A DNA stretch of 64,000 nucleotides from Desulfosudis oleivorans. Its GTDB lineage: Bacteria > Desulfobacterota > Desulfobacteria > Desulfobacterales > SURF-7. Shown in pieces: positions 16,276 to 25,163 of the stretch. The translations under genes were made by a program, and so were the position numbers. The first letter of the stretch is position 1; each line of letters starts with the position of its first letter. The notes under the pieces are model-generated. The model was not told the DNA's origin. It ran no database searches and saw only the letters and a list, made by a program, of their open reading frames with translations. Where the stretch lies: positions 262,261-326,260 of the forward strand of contig DYJC01000004.1 of NCBI GenBank assembly GCA_020723305.1. The letters run 5' to 3'.

Positions 16276-18363
16276 TTACTCGATCCGCATCCGGGCATCC
16301 AGAGCCATACCTCCTTTTAAGAATATCCTCATGGGATTGATATCCAGTTCCCGTATCTGAGGAAATGTATGAAGAAGATAAGAAACCCTGACAACCATAT
16401 CCACAAACATGTCCACATCTCCTGGTGCATTACCCCTCATGCCTTTCAACCAAGAAAACGTCTTTAAACGCTCCAGCCGTTTTCGAACCTGTTCATGAGT
16501 GGCCGGGCAAATCATATTGCCTGTGTCCTTATACAGCTCCATAAAAATGCCACCCATTCCGAAAAAAACGACCGGGCCAAAAGCATCATCCTGTTTGCCT
16601 CCAATGAACAGGTCATATCCTTCTTTGGCCATGTGCTGAATCCGAATCCCGTCAAACCGAGCACTAGCCTGATACGACTCCAGATTTTTGCGAATCTTCC
16701 GGAATGCCTGTTTTACCGATTCCTGATCCACAACACCCACGATCACCCCTCCGGCATCGGATTTATGAAGGGCATCCGGAGAGACCACCTTCATGACAAC
16801 CGGATACCCCATCTTCTCCGCTATGGCAATAGCCTGATTTTCATCCCCGGCAACAGTGGATGAGGCTGTGGAAATCCCGAATGCATCTAGCAGTTCAAGG
16901 GATTCCTCTCCCAGATCCCCTTTTCTGGTCTTTATCCAGTTTCGGGCGATCTCCATATCCGCCTGAAAAGGTGTTGCAATTTCCTTTCTGGATTCCTTTT
17001 TCTGCTGATGGTACTTCATCTGCATGGACATGGCCCGGATCAACTCCTCGGGGCTGTTAAAAATAGGTACATTGATGGCCTGCTTGAACTCGGACAGGCT
17101 CGGACTGGTCAGGCATGCTGCCAAAGGTTTGCCGGATGACAGAATCGCCCCCCATGCCTCCTTGGACAGATCCGTACGGAACATGGCCCGGAATACATTC
17201 CTTCCTCTCGGCATCTGAGGGGTAAAGCTGATATAAAACGCCCCATCCACAGCGTCGGAGTGCATGACACTGCAGAACACATGTGCAACCAGTTTGGGAT
17301 CGTAAATATCCCCCATATCGAGCGGATTGGAAAAACGGATCACCCCGGCATTGGTAAATTTCTGAAGTCCTTTGTAAAAATCTTCTCCAGGATCAGCAAA
17401 CTCAAATCCGGCTTGTTCACATAAATCCGCCATCATTACCGAAATCCCTCCTGCCGGACTCATGGCCATAACCCGTTTGCCTTTCATCGGCGGAAGTTGA
17501 AACGCCTTTGCCACGGCAAAAAAATCATGAAATGTGCGAATACGGATAATCCCTGCTTTTTCAAATGCAGAATCGATGATTTCATCATTGTTGCTCACTG
17601 CAGCCGTATGGCTCATTGCAGCCTTTTTCCCGGAATCGGTTGTATTGGCTTTATAGATCACAATGGGTTTATCTATCTTCTCTGCCGTTTCAATCAACAA
17701 ACGGCCATTCGGGATGCTCTCCAGATACATGAAAATAATGGATGTTTCCGGATCATTGCCCAGGTATTCCAGAAAATCAACCTCATTGAGATCCAGTTTA
17801 TTGCCGATACTGGCAAATTTGGCCATTCCCAGATTTTCATCCTTGAGATACTGCATGATCATGAGGGCAATCCCGCCGCTCTGGGAGATAATGGATATCC
17901 CTCCTTTTGGGGGTTTCACTACCGGTGCGAAAGGAAGACAAAGCCCGTTAAAAGTATTGGCCACGGTAAGCCCATTGGGACCGATAAAACGGATGCCATA
18001 TTCCCTGGCCTTCTGAACAGTCAGTTCTGCAAAGGAGTTTCCCTCACTTCCAAACTCGTTAAATCCCCCACTGGGAATCGCCATACGCGTAACTCCGAAT
18101 CGGCCGCACTGTTCAACCATATCCGGCACAAATTTGGCTGGAATCAGCGAATACACCAGGTCGGGAACCTCCGGAAGATCTGAGACACTCCGGAACATCT
18201 GAATTCCATCTACAAAAGGATTATCCCCTCTGGGATTGATGCCAAACACTCTGCCACGATATCCCCATCGCAGCATATTCTCCAATGTCAGTCTGGGAAT
18301 ATTGCTTTCCTTGGATGAAAGCCCGACCACTGCAATGGACTCGGGATTGAATATCTTTTTCAT
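16276..18363 (-). CDS. ADP-forming acyl-CoA synthetase (acetate-CoA ligase family), fused alpha-beta
   Basis: 695 residues in the order CoA-binding Rossmann domain (NPESIAVVGLSSKESN; FGINPRGD), succinyl-CoA-synthetase-like domains (ISQSGGIALM; AAMSHTAAVS with the phospho-histidine; NPLDMGD) and a C-terminal ATP-grasp domain (YPVVMKVVSPDALHKSDAGGV). The enzyme interconverts acyl-CoA + ADP + Pi with acid + CoA + ATP, giving substrate-level ATP in anaerobes or activating acids. Both subunits are in one chain, as in the bacterial/archaeal fused form. The acyl specificity cannot be read from the sequence. It is followed by the ABC exporter genes on the same strand. Confidence 0.9.
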   Translation of the reverse strand: MKKIFNPESIAVVGLSSKESNIPRLTLENMLRWGYRGRVFGINPRGDNPFVDGIQMFRSVSDLPEVPDLVYSLIPAKFVPDMVEQCGRFGVTRMAIPSGGFNEFGSEGNSFAELTVQKAREYGIRFIGPNGLTVANTFNGLCLPFAPVVKPPKGGISIISQSGGIALMIMQYLKDENLGMAKFASIGNKLDLNEVDFLEYLGNDPETSIIFMYLESIPNGRLLIETAEKIDKPIVIYKANTTDSGKKAAMSHTAAVSNNDEIIDSAFEKAGIIRIRTFHDFFAVAKAFQLPPMKGKRVMAMSPAGGISVMMADLCEQAGFEFADPGEDFYKGLQKFTNAGVIRFSNPLDMGDIYDPKLVAHVFCSVMHSDAVDGAFYISFTPQMPRGRNVFRAMFRTDLSKEAWGAILSSGKPLAACLTSPSLSEFKQAINVPIFNSPEELIRAMSMQMKYHQQKKESRKEIATPFQADMEIARNWIKTRKGDLGEESLELLDAFGISTASSTVAGDENQAIAIAEKMGYPVVMKVVSPDALHKSDAGGVIVGVVDQESVKQAFRKIRKNLESYQASARFDGIRIQHMAKEGYDLFIGGKQDDAFGPVVFFGMGGIFMELYKDTGNMICPATHEQVRKRLERLKTFSWLKGMRGNAPGDVDMFVDMVVRVSYLLHTFPQIRELDINPMRIFLKGGMALDARMRIE

Positions 18364-18691
18364 ATAACCACCTGTTGTTTATTGTACTACAAAACTGATT
18401 TTTTCATCACGATTATTGGGGCAAACCGATTCACAATCACGATTTGGGAAGAATGATTCTCCCGAGCCTTTTCATTTTGTCACTATTGCATATAAAAAAT
18501 CTTATTCCAGAGGAAGAGTTGAGTGCTGTAAAATGTGCACAAAAAGTTACCAACTTGCCGAGTTCTTTCACATTGATTGCGTAAAAAAAGTTCCATCGAA
18601 AAATTGTTTTTCAAGCATAATGCAACAAAAATCTGAAATTCAACAAAGAAAAAAAGGTGGACAACCATTTTATAGTATTTGCGGCATAGGA
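18364..18691. other. Intergenic stretch, no feature supported
   Basis: About 330 AT-rich bases between the acyl-CoA synthetase start and the end of the methyltransferase. A plus-strand frame at 18416-18709 has low-complexity, non-protein-like composition and no ribosome site; it is not called. No terminator hairpin was seen. Confidence 0.5.
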
Positions 18692-19813
18692 TTAGGCGAC
18701 CGTTTTTAAAAACATATTTGTCCCAGTAAACCCAAACATTGGGTATTTCTCTAAAAACTCAAGCATAGCTATTCTTTGACCTACGCAGAAGCCGCCAATT
18801 GTGTCATAATTAAAGTGATCCATAACAAATACTCCGTTGAATGATAATCGACGGTATGTAGGTTCAAGTGATACTCTGGTTGGTGTATAGTCATCCATAT
18901 CGAACAAAGCAAGAGCAATTGGCTCTTCGCCTAAGTGAAAAATAGTTTCATTAATATCTCCATCGATTAGTGAGATGCGATGCATGAAGTCATTCAGGTT
19001 TTGTTCAGTCTGGTTTTTATTTTGATTTTTTACTGAAGTCGTGTACTTGGGATTGTGTTTCTCATATCGAAGGTAACAAAGGTCATATCGCGAAGCATTC
19101 TGAGGAAATCCAGAAAAACTATCGAAACCCACTATCTGACGATCAGTGTCACCAAGGTGTTCAAGGACTTTTGCAATGAAATACATCGACCAACCTCGGC
19201 TAACGCCAAAATTAATAACTCTGCCGGGCACTTTATTTTTAACAATGTAACGTAATCCGTCATAAAGACTTAGTCGGGATTTTGGAACCAGACCACCGAC
19301 TATGGATTTAGGTACAGATGATACTAGCTTGTTATAGATATCACCTTCAATATAATCTATATATGCCCAAATTCTCCTTGATACAAAAATGTTCATTGGA
19401 TCTATTTCATATTCCCTAAGGAGGATCTCGTAAGCACGGATTGCTTCATGCTGGTTTTGATAAAGAATACAAACCTTATCTGGTTTAAATTCAATCAATT
19501 TTTCTGGAGCCTGATAGACTTGATCAATACTATGATATTCTTGAGTAATCTTACATTTTTCCAAATCCTGAACAGGGTAATGCTCGGAAATAAATATTGT
19601 CTTCAAATCTTTCAATAGATTCTCTCGTTCCAAGGCACTGATGACAGTGGGATTCCAACCCCAAAACGCCACACTCTTACCACTCCACCTGGCAATGGCT
19701 ACATAATCAATCAGTTCTTTAATAACTCGCCCATCCTGAATACCCTCTTTTATAAAGGAGGTGAGTTGTTGTAGTTTTTTATTAATAAAACCTTTAAATG
19801 GTATGCTTCTCAT
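18692..19813 (-). CDS. TylF/MycF-like O-methyltransferase with extra N-terminal domain
   Basis: The C-terminal half is a class I SAM methyltransferase of the macrocin O-methyltransferase type: VINFGVSRGWSMYFIAKVL (SAM loop), IVGFDSFSGFPQ, and LFDMDDYTPTRVSLEPTYRRL followed by FVMDHFNYDT, which supplies the metal-binding acids. The first about 150 residues form a separate domain (VAFWGWNPTVISALE; KVCILYQNQHEAIRAYEIL) similar to nucleotide-sugar-type Rossmann sensors. Start at ATG 19813 (GGAG 9 bases upstream); 19828 and 19819 are alternatives. It stands alone, with AT-rich flanks, between unrelated genes, which suggests acquisition as a surface-glycan or natural-product tailoring gene. Confidence 0.8.
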   Translation of the reverse strand: MRSIPFKGFINKKLQQLTSFIKEGIQDGRVIKELIDYVAIARWSGKSVAFWGWNPTVISALERENLLKDLKTIFISEHYPVQDLEKCKITQEYHSIDQVYQAPEKLIEFKPDKVCILYQNQHEAIRAYEILLREYEIDPMNIFVSRRIWAYIDYIEGDIYNKLVSSVPKSIVGGLVPKSRLSLYDGLRYIVKNKVPGRVINFGVSRGWSMYFIAKVLEHLGDTDRQIVGFDSFSGFPQNASRYDLCYLRYEKHNPKYTTSVKNQNKNQTEQNLNDFMHRISLIDGDINETIFHLGEEPIALALFDMDDYTPTRVSLEPTYRRLSFNGVFVMDHFNYDTIGGFCVGQRIAMLEFLEKYPMFGFTGTNMFLKTVA

Positions 19814-19828
19814 AGTCATATTCTCCAT

Positions 19829-20161
19829 AAGTTAGTACAAATAGATTCTTCAGATTACATAATCAATTGAAATTATATTTTCTGCTTGAGATTTCGTTCA
19901 TCTGTGATCCACAATTTGCAACATTTCAATGTCTATGTAAATCTTTTTTCCGAAATATCACCTGATAAAACGAATACAATCACTACCATCCAAAATCTAA
20001 TTTACTCACGGCAACGGTGCTGGTTGATCACTCAAAGGGTACAGACAAAATTGTTCGATATGCTTCCAAACAGCATCATCGGCAGGCTAATTTATTCGTC
20101 TGATATCACGAAAAGAATAAATTGTCGTTTTACTCCTGCTGCTATTTCCTTGACGTGAATA
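19829..20161. other. Intergenic stretch, no gene supported
   Basis: About 330 bases between the divergent methyltransferase and HAD genes. A 90-codon plus-strand frame (19886-20158) lacks a ribosome site and any family resemblance. The only clear structure is the inverted repeat just after it. Confidence 0.4.
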
Positions 20162-20193
20162 ATTCCTTACATTATTCTATAGTTGTAAGGAAT
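20162..20193. promoter_or_regulatory. Perfect inverted repeat upstream of the HAD gene
   Basis: ATTCCTTACA (20162-20171) and TGTAAGGAAT (20184-20193) are perfect 10-base arms with a 12-base spacer, 22 bases before the HAD start codon. It could be an operator, or a hairpin in the messenger that affects translation. There is no T-run after it, so it is not an intrinsic terminator. Confidence 0.45.
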
Positions 20194-20215
20194 AATTTGA
20201 GAAGAAAACGCTGAT

Positions 20216-20875
20216 ATGAAAACAACCGGTGCATTTTTCGATTTTGACAAAACACTGCTCATGGTGGAAAGCGCCAAACCTGGATTGAGGTATCTCTATG
20301 AAAGAAAGGAGATCTCCTCAGGATATTTGCTGCGTGTATTTATTGCCAATATCTTTTATAAATTCCATCTGTATTCTGATGAAAACATGGCGAACCTGCT
20401 GCTCAGATTGTATCAGGGAAAGCGTCTTTCGGATTTTCAAGCAGGTGCAGCCCAGTTTTATATGGATTATATCCAGCCGCTCCTGTCCCCGAACATTCTG
20501 TCAAAACTGAATGAACATAAGAAAAAAGGTCACTGCTTGATTCTTGTTTCCGCATCCGTGAGGTATTATCTTGAAGCGGTTGTTGCAGATCTTGGTTTTG
20601 ATCATCTTTTATGCACGGATCTTGAAGAATCGCAGGAGGGTTTGTTAACCGGCAGGTCAAAAGGGCCTGTCTGCATTGATCAACAGAAAAGGATTCAGGC
20701 GCAGCAGCTTGCAACAGAGCATGGCATTGATCTAAAAAAATCCTATGCCTATGGAAACCATCAATCCGATATTCCGCTTTTGGAGATTGTTGGGCACCCT
20801 CATGCGGTCGAACCGACCTGGCCGCTCAAAAAAATCGCGATCAAAAACAACTGGCCGATTCTGAGTTTTGTTTAG
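20216..20875 (+). CDS. HAD-IB family phosphatase (SerB-like subfamily)
   Basis: 219 residues with all HAD motifs: FDFDKTLL (nucleophile Asp9 and acid/base Asp11), LILVSASVRYYLE (motif II Ser/Thr), Lys in the QQKRIQA region and YGNHQSDIPLLEIVG (motif III/IV). The four-helix cap between motifs I and II and the ending (GHPHAVEPTWPLKKIA) match the HAD-IB hydrolases that act on phosphoserine, phosphocholine or lysophosphatidate-type substrates. The substrate cannot be told. Translation begins at ATG 20216 after a modest GAGAAG site. It stands alone. Confidence 0.85.
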   Translation: MKTTGAFFDFDKTLLMVESAKPGLRYLYERKEISSGYLLRVFIANIFYKFHLYSDENMANLLLRLYQGKRLSDFQAGAAQFYMDYIQPLLSPNILSKLNEHKKKGHCLILVSASVRYYLEAVVADLGFDHLLCTDLEESQEGLLTGRSKGPVCIDQQKRIQAQQLATEHGIDLKKSYAYGNHQSDIPLLEIVGHPHAVEPTWPLKKIAIKNNWPILSFV

Positions 20876-20931
20876 GCTGCCATTGGCACACAAACAGATT
20901 TTAAATTGTCTTTTTCAAAAAATGCAAAGCC

Positions 20932-21822
20932 TTATCCCTTATCCCTATCTCTATCTCTTAATGACATACCAATCCAGTCTCCATACCATGCGCTGGATCC
21001 GCAATCCGGTTCAGGAATTGATTCATTGGTTTCTTTTGGCTGGTCTGCCTGCTCTTCCGTTGAACGCCCTTCTTCGGACAACTGAGCAGCAGGGGAGTTT
21101 CTTTCGCCAAGCAGCAACTGGTTGTTTCCCTCCATTTGTAAAAATTTGAATTTGGCCATTTCCATTTCCATATTCATGGCACGCAGTCTCAATTTGTACT
21201 GCAGGTAGATCCAGAAAAGAACAACGGAAACAACAACGCCGAAAACAATGGCCGGTATCCACCAGTAACGGGTCAGCCAGGTTATGGCCATTCCGCCTGT
21301 ATATTTTACAACTTCGGGAATGTACCAGAAAAAAAACAAGACGATGATGGAGAGGAGCATAAACCAGATGATATTGATCTGACTCAAACGATTCAAGGCA
21401 GCCACGAATTTCCCTGTGCTTTCGGACGGTTCTCTTTCACCAGGATCGACAGTCTGAAAATAGGCCCTGGTGAGCAGCATCACCAGGAACGCAATCCCGA
21501 TAGGGGCTCCAACGGAGATGAGAATCCAGGCTTTCCAGGGAAACGGGATGACATCCTCAGCTTCTCTTACCAGAAGATAGGGTTGTTGATTGACCAAGCT
21601 GCCGTATGAGTTAAGGGCCACCCGCTCATTCGGTTTCAATTTTTCCGGATGATGGATGAAGGTCTGGGCCATTTCTTGGGTGATGGGTGTTTCGGTGCGT
21701 TTTACCACATCCTGCTGATAAGCCAGGGTAAAAATGACAATCAGCAGTTCCAGTATGCAGACCGCGATAGCAACGATTTTTAAAATGCCGTCTCGATCTT
21801 TATAGTTGATGATTCTTTCCAT
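20932..21822 (-). CDS. Multi-pass membrane protein with cytoplasmic coiled-coil tail, unknown
   Basis: 296 residues. Four hydrophobic segments can be seen, at about residues 14-37, 95-118, 146-168 and 180-207, with a periplasmic loop of about 55 residues after the first. The C-terminal about 85 residues are polar and helical (YKLRLRAMNMEMEMAKFKFLQ), then disordered and Glu/Gln-rich, ending in SLRDRDRDKG, encoded by a short imperfect repeat of ATCCCT/ATCTCT. No enzyme motif is visible and I do not recognise the family. It converges with the HAD gene and is not clearly in an operon. Confidence 0.7.
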   Translation of the reverse strand: MERIINYKDRDGILKIVAIAVCILELLIVIFTLAYQQDVVKRTETPITQEMAQTFIHHPEKLKPNERVALNSYGSLVNQQPYLLVREAEDVIPFPWKAWILISVGAPIGIAFLVMLLTRAYFQTVDPGEREPSESTGKFVAALNRLSQINIIWFMLLSIIVLFFFWYIPEVVKYTGGMAITWLTRYWWIPAIVFGVVVSVVLFWIYLQYKLRLRAMNMEMEMAKFKFLQMEGNNQLLLGERNSPAAQLSEEGRSTEEQADQPKETNESIPEPDCGSSAWYGDWIGMSLRDRDRDKG

Positions 21823-22113
21823 TTCGTTCCTTTACATCCTATCCTTTCTGTGCATCAGTTTCCTGATTCTGTTCCTGATAAGGTTATACTTCGGACTTGA
21901 GGCATTTTACCGGGGAATTTGCCCATGTCAACTGATATTCACTATCATGGCTATTACCATGTTTATATTGATGGGTAAATTTTATTTTGACCTTCGGAAC
22001 GGACATTAAAATTGAAAGACCATTCTTCCGGAACACTGACCTCTGGATGGCATGACACATCTGTCAAGATCCGGGTCGATTGCACATTTTATTCCCATGT
22101 ATGATTGATTGAT

Positions 22114-22770
22114 TCATGATTTGCAATCCTTGATGTAATCCCCGTAAACATTCTCCACCAGCTCAAATAAATACTGAACCTGCGAAAGTATTTTTTCCAG
22201 AGGAGGTTGAAAATGATTCAGGGTCCATTGACTTGCCACTTGAATGATCGCACCGGCGATTGCTGAAGGAAGAATCGTATCTTTTACTTTATTGTGATCC
22301 ATTGTCGGAAATGCCATCTGCAATATCCTTATTGCATTTCTTGACAGTTTTTGAATCGCTTTCTGGTATTCCTCATCGATTCTCGGACTGACACCCAATA
22401 TCTCAAAAAAAAGAACTCTTGCTTTCCGGGGATCATCTTGCAGTGTTTGAAAATAAAGCCTCAATGCTTCATACGCAATGGATCGAACCGATGATTGATC
22501 GATAATTTCATCTGTTTTTATGATTAATTCCTCTGTAATGCTTTGATATACGGAACGTAATAAATCCTCTTTACAATGAAAAGACTCATAGAAATAACGT
22601 TCGGTCAATCCTGCCAGGGCGCAGATCTTCTTGATGCTTGTTTTTGCATATCCAATGGTTCCGAATGATTCCAGTCCTGCAGAGATGATCTTCTGCTTTC
22701 TCTCTTCTGTTCTCAAATCCGCCTGAACACCGCCATATTTTCGGTTCTGCAATTGTTGTTTTGTTTTCAT
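22114..22770 (-). CDS. TetR-family transcriptional regulator
   Basis: 218 residues. The N-terminal helix-turn-helix reads RKQKIISAGLESFGTIGYAKTS, then IKKICALAGLTERYFYESF with the usual KEDLL after it, the TetR/AcrR signature. The C-terminal ligand domain is all helical. The ATG at 22770 is chosen; the longer frame starts with TTG at 22806 and would cover an operator. The gene diverges from a three-gene operon for acyl-chain metabolism (decarboxylase-like, acyl-CoA dehydrogenase, SDR). Two matching palindromic sites between them indicate that it represses both itself and that operon, probably responding to an acyl-CoA or hydrophobic ligand. Confidence 0.88.
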   Translation of the reverse strand: MKTKQQLQNRKYGGVQADLRTEERKQKIISAGLESFGTIGYAKTSIKKICALAGLTERYFYESFHCKEDLLRSVYQSITEELIIKTDEIIDQSSVRSIAYEALRLYFQTLQDDPRKARVLFFEILGVSPRIDEEYQKAIQKLSRNAIRILQMAFPTMDHNKVKDTILPSAIAGAIIQVASQWTLNHFQPPLEKILSQVQYLFELVENVYGDYIKDCKS

Positions 22771-22781
22771 AAAATAAATTT

Positions 22782-22843
22782 TGACATTAACTCTTGTCAA
22801 AGTCAAATCTTTCTGCTATTAATTCTGACAAGACTTAATGTCA
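22782..22843. promoter_or_regulatory. Pair of TetR-type operators
   Basis: TGACATTAACTCTTGTCA at 22782-22799 and TGACAAGACTTAATGTCA at 22826-22843. The second is the reverse complement of the first except for one base, and each is itself an imperfect palindrome (TGAC...GTCA). Centre-to-centre distance is 44 bases. They lie just upstream of the TetR gene and about 140-200 bases before the divergent decarboxylase start, the ideal position for control in both directions. Confidence 0.75.
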
Positions 22844-22985
22844 GAATTTTTCTGGTTTTGATTCAAAGAAATAAATTTTTTAAAAGCGTATCTGTAAAGC
22901 GCTGAGATAGGGCTAAAAACCCTATCCGGAAAAAGAGAGTCGGCGAAAACTTTTAATGCCGGAAATTCCGGCCAGGGAGGATGCC

Positions 22986-23777
22986 ATGGGATTTGTAAAA
23001 TCATTTGAAGAAATTATGGCCAATACCAAAGTAACCGCAGATTTTTATGATGCAGAAATGTTGATGGTATTCTGGGAAACCAAACCGGAGATCATCGCAA
23101 AGCTGATCCCTCCGCCTTTGAAACCCGCAGATGCCCCCATTGCCATGGCCTTTGTTGCCAATTATCCGGCTACCAATTTTGATGTAACCTATAAAGAGAG
23201 TGCGCTGTTTATCCGAGCTGAATATGAAGGGGAAGAGGGGAATTATTGTCTGGCCATGCCGGTAACCAATGACATTGCCATGGCCGGAGGCCGCGAGATG
23301 TTCGGATTTCCAAAAAAAATGGCCAATATCCATTTTGAAAAAAAAGGAACCGCCGTAAACGGCTGGACAGAGCGTCGGGGTGTCCGGTTTATGGAAGTCA
23401 ATGCGACGTTAAACGGCAAGCCCAATGATCCCAGCGCTCTTACCCTGCTTGAAAATGAATCAGGCGAAGACGGGGTCATCAAAGGGGTCTCCTATAACTT
23501 CAAACATTTTCCCGGACCGGAACCCGGCACGCTCGATTATGACCCCCGGCTGGTGAAACAGGAAACACTGCTGAAACCCAAAGTCATAGAGATTGGTGAA
23601 GCAGAAATCATCTTCAAGCATTCCGACTATGATCCCTGGACTGAAGTTACGGTCGTGAAAATGCTGGGAGGCATTTATACGGTCGGAGATAATTCCATGC
23701 TCGGCGGCAAGGTAGTAGCAGAAACCGGTTTCCTGGAATTCTCGCCATATGCCTTCCTGAAATGGGATATGGTATAA
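22986..23777 (+). CDS. Acetoacetate decarboxylase-family protein
   Basis: 263 residues of the ADC fold. The segment GGREMFGFPKKMANIHFE holds the lysine pair that in acetoacetate decarboxylase forms the Schiff base. APIAMAFVANYPAT and the closing GFLEFSPYAFLKWDM also fit. The family includes decarboxylases and enol-forming or aldolase-like relatives, so the exact reaction is open. The start at 22986 follows GGGAGG by 5 bases; the frame could extend to 22956. It is first in the TetR-controlled operon with an acyl-CoA dehydrogenase (45 bases on) and an SDR. Confidence 0.85.
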   Translation: MGFVKSFEEIMANTKVTADFYDAEMLMVFWETKPEIIAKLIPPPLKPADAPIAMAFVANYPATNFDVTYKESALFIRAEYEGEEGNYCLAMPVTNDIAMAGGREMFGFPKKMANIHFEKKGTAVNGWTERRGVRFMEVNATLNGKPNDPSALTLLENESGEDGVIKGVSYNFKHFPGPEPGTLDYDPRLVKQETLLKPKVIEIGEAEIIFKHSDYDPWTEVTVVKMLGGIYTVGDNSMLGGKVVAETGFLEFSPYAFLKWDMV

Positions 23778-23822
23778 AATGTAAACGAATACAACCCTAA
23801 TAAAACAACGGAGGGCATTTAC

Positions 23823-25043
23823 ATGGGATACCTGAATATCGATATCAATATCAGCAAGGACACCAAGTCCATGCTGAAAGAGGTTGAAAAATTCAGCATG
23901 GATATAATGCGGCCGGCAGGAATTGAACTGGACCGGCTGAGTGATCCGGAAGATGTGATAAAAAAAGATTCTGTGCTGTGGGATGTGTTCAAGCGATTCC
24001 GGGAGATGGATCTTCACCTGCTACAGATCCCCAAGAATCTCGGCGGAATGGCCGGTGACCTGGACCCCATGGCTGCGATTCTGATGACCGAACAACTCGG
24101 ATATGCAGATGCAGGTCTCACCATCAGTATGGGAGTTTCCAGTCTGCCGTTTAATATGGCTGCCTTGTTCCCATCCCCGGTCATGCAGCAGATGGCCAGG
24201 GATTTTTGTGAAGACAAAACCGGATCGCTCATCGGATGCTGGGCCATTACAGAGCCGGATCATGGGTCAGACTGGAGTCTGGGAGGCAATAAACCCAAAT
24301 GCGGGCCATCCGTGACTGCGGTGTTAAAGGGAGATGAATATATCGTTAATGGCGAGAAGTCCGAATGGGTATCCAACGGGACCATTGCTACCCACGCCAT
24401 GCTGCATGTCGGGCTTTATCCGGAAAAAGGCATGGATGGTCAGGGGCTCGCCATCATTCCCCTGGATCTTCCGGGGATTACCCGCGGAAAACCACTGGAC
24501 AAGATGGGCCAGAGACCGTTGAATCAGGGGTCGATTATTTTCCAGGATTCAAAAATTCCCAAAAAATATATGGCTGTGTCGAACCCGGATTTTCTGAAAA
24601 CCACGGCGGGAAGAGGCCTTGCCAATGTCAACGGCGGGATGGCGATTGTGTTTGCGGGTCTGGCAAAGGCGGCCTATGATGAGGCATACCGGTATGCCAA
24701 AAAACGCGTCCAGGGCGGGATGCGGATTTTTGAACACAAGAATATCAAACTAAAACTCATGCAGATGTTTACCCAGGTGGAAGCTGCACGGGCAAACGCC
24801 CGGCGAATGGCCATGTATAACCTGGCCAATCCTATGAGCCCTTCCGTGGCTCATGCCGTAGCCGCCAAGTGTTTGTCCACGGAAACGGCTACAAATGTGG
24901 CCAGCGATGCCATGCAGATATTCGGCGGATATGGTCTAACCAGGGAATATCCCATTGAAAAAATATTCCGGGATGCACGGGCCGGCATGATCGAAGATGG
25001 GGTCAATGAAGTGCTGCTGATCAAAGCGACAGAATTTATGTAG
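23823..25043 (+). CDS. Acyl-CoA dehydrogenase
   Basis: 406 residues with the family layout: helical N-domain, LIGCWAITEPDHGSD in the beta-domain (FAD/substrate loop), YIVNGEKSEWVSNG, then the C-domain with QMFTQVEAARANARRMA, MQIFGGYGLTREYPIEKIFRDARAGMIEDG. The last glutamate region is close to the usual catalytic base neighbourhood. It oxidises an acyl-CoA to the 2-enoyl form with FAD, passing electrons to ETF. AACGGAGG lies 10 bases upstream of its start. Its companions suggest oxidation of a particular acid, not general beta-oxidation. Confidence 0.92.
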   Translation: MGYLNIDINISKDTKSMLKEVEKFSMDIMRPAGIELDRLSDPEDVIKKDSVLWDVFKRFREMDLHLLQIPKNLGGMAGDLDPMAAILMTEQLGYADAGLTISMGVSSLPFNMAALFPSPVMQQMARDFCEDKTGSLIGCWAITEPDHGSDWSLGGNKPKCGPSVTAVLKGDEYIVNGEKSEWVSNGTIATHAMLHVGLYPEKGMDGQGLAIIPLDLPGITRGKPLDKMGQRPLNQGSIIFQDSKIPKKYMAVSNPDFLKTTAGRGLANVNGGMAIVFAGLAKAAYDEAYRYAKKRVQGGMRIFEHKNIKLKLMQMFTQVEAARANARRMAMYNLANPMSPSVAHAVAAKCLSTETATNVASDAMQIFGGYGLTREYPIEKIFRDARAGMIEDGVNEVLLIKATEFM

Positions 25044-25163
25044 TGCCGGCAATGCCAGTTGGTAACAGACGGAAATTGTTTTTGATATGCCAGTGTCGAA
25101 AGCGATTTCCGTCCTTCTTCTATTTTTATTGAGCATCTATGAATTATCGAAAAGGAACCGTGC

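Noticed and set aside
19886-20158. Plus-strand 90-codon frame between the methyltransferase and HAD genes
   Set aside because: No ribosome site, no family resemblance, composition of random AT-rich DNA.
21806-22009. Plus-strand 67-codon hydrophobic frame next to the TetR gene
   Set aside because: It begins antisense inside the membrane-protein gene, has no ribosome site, and its hydrophobicity follows from T-rich intergenic DNA.
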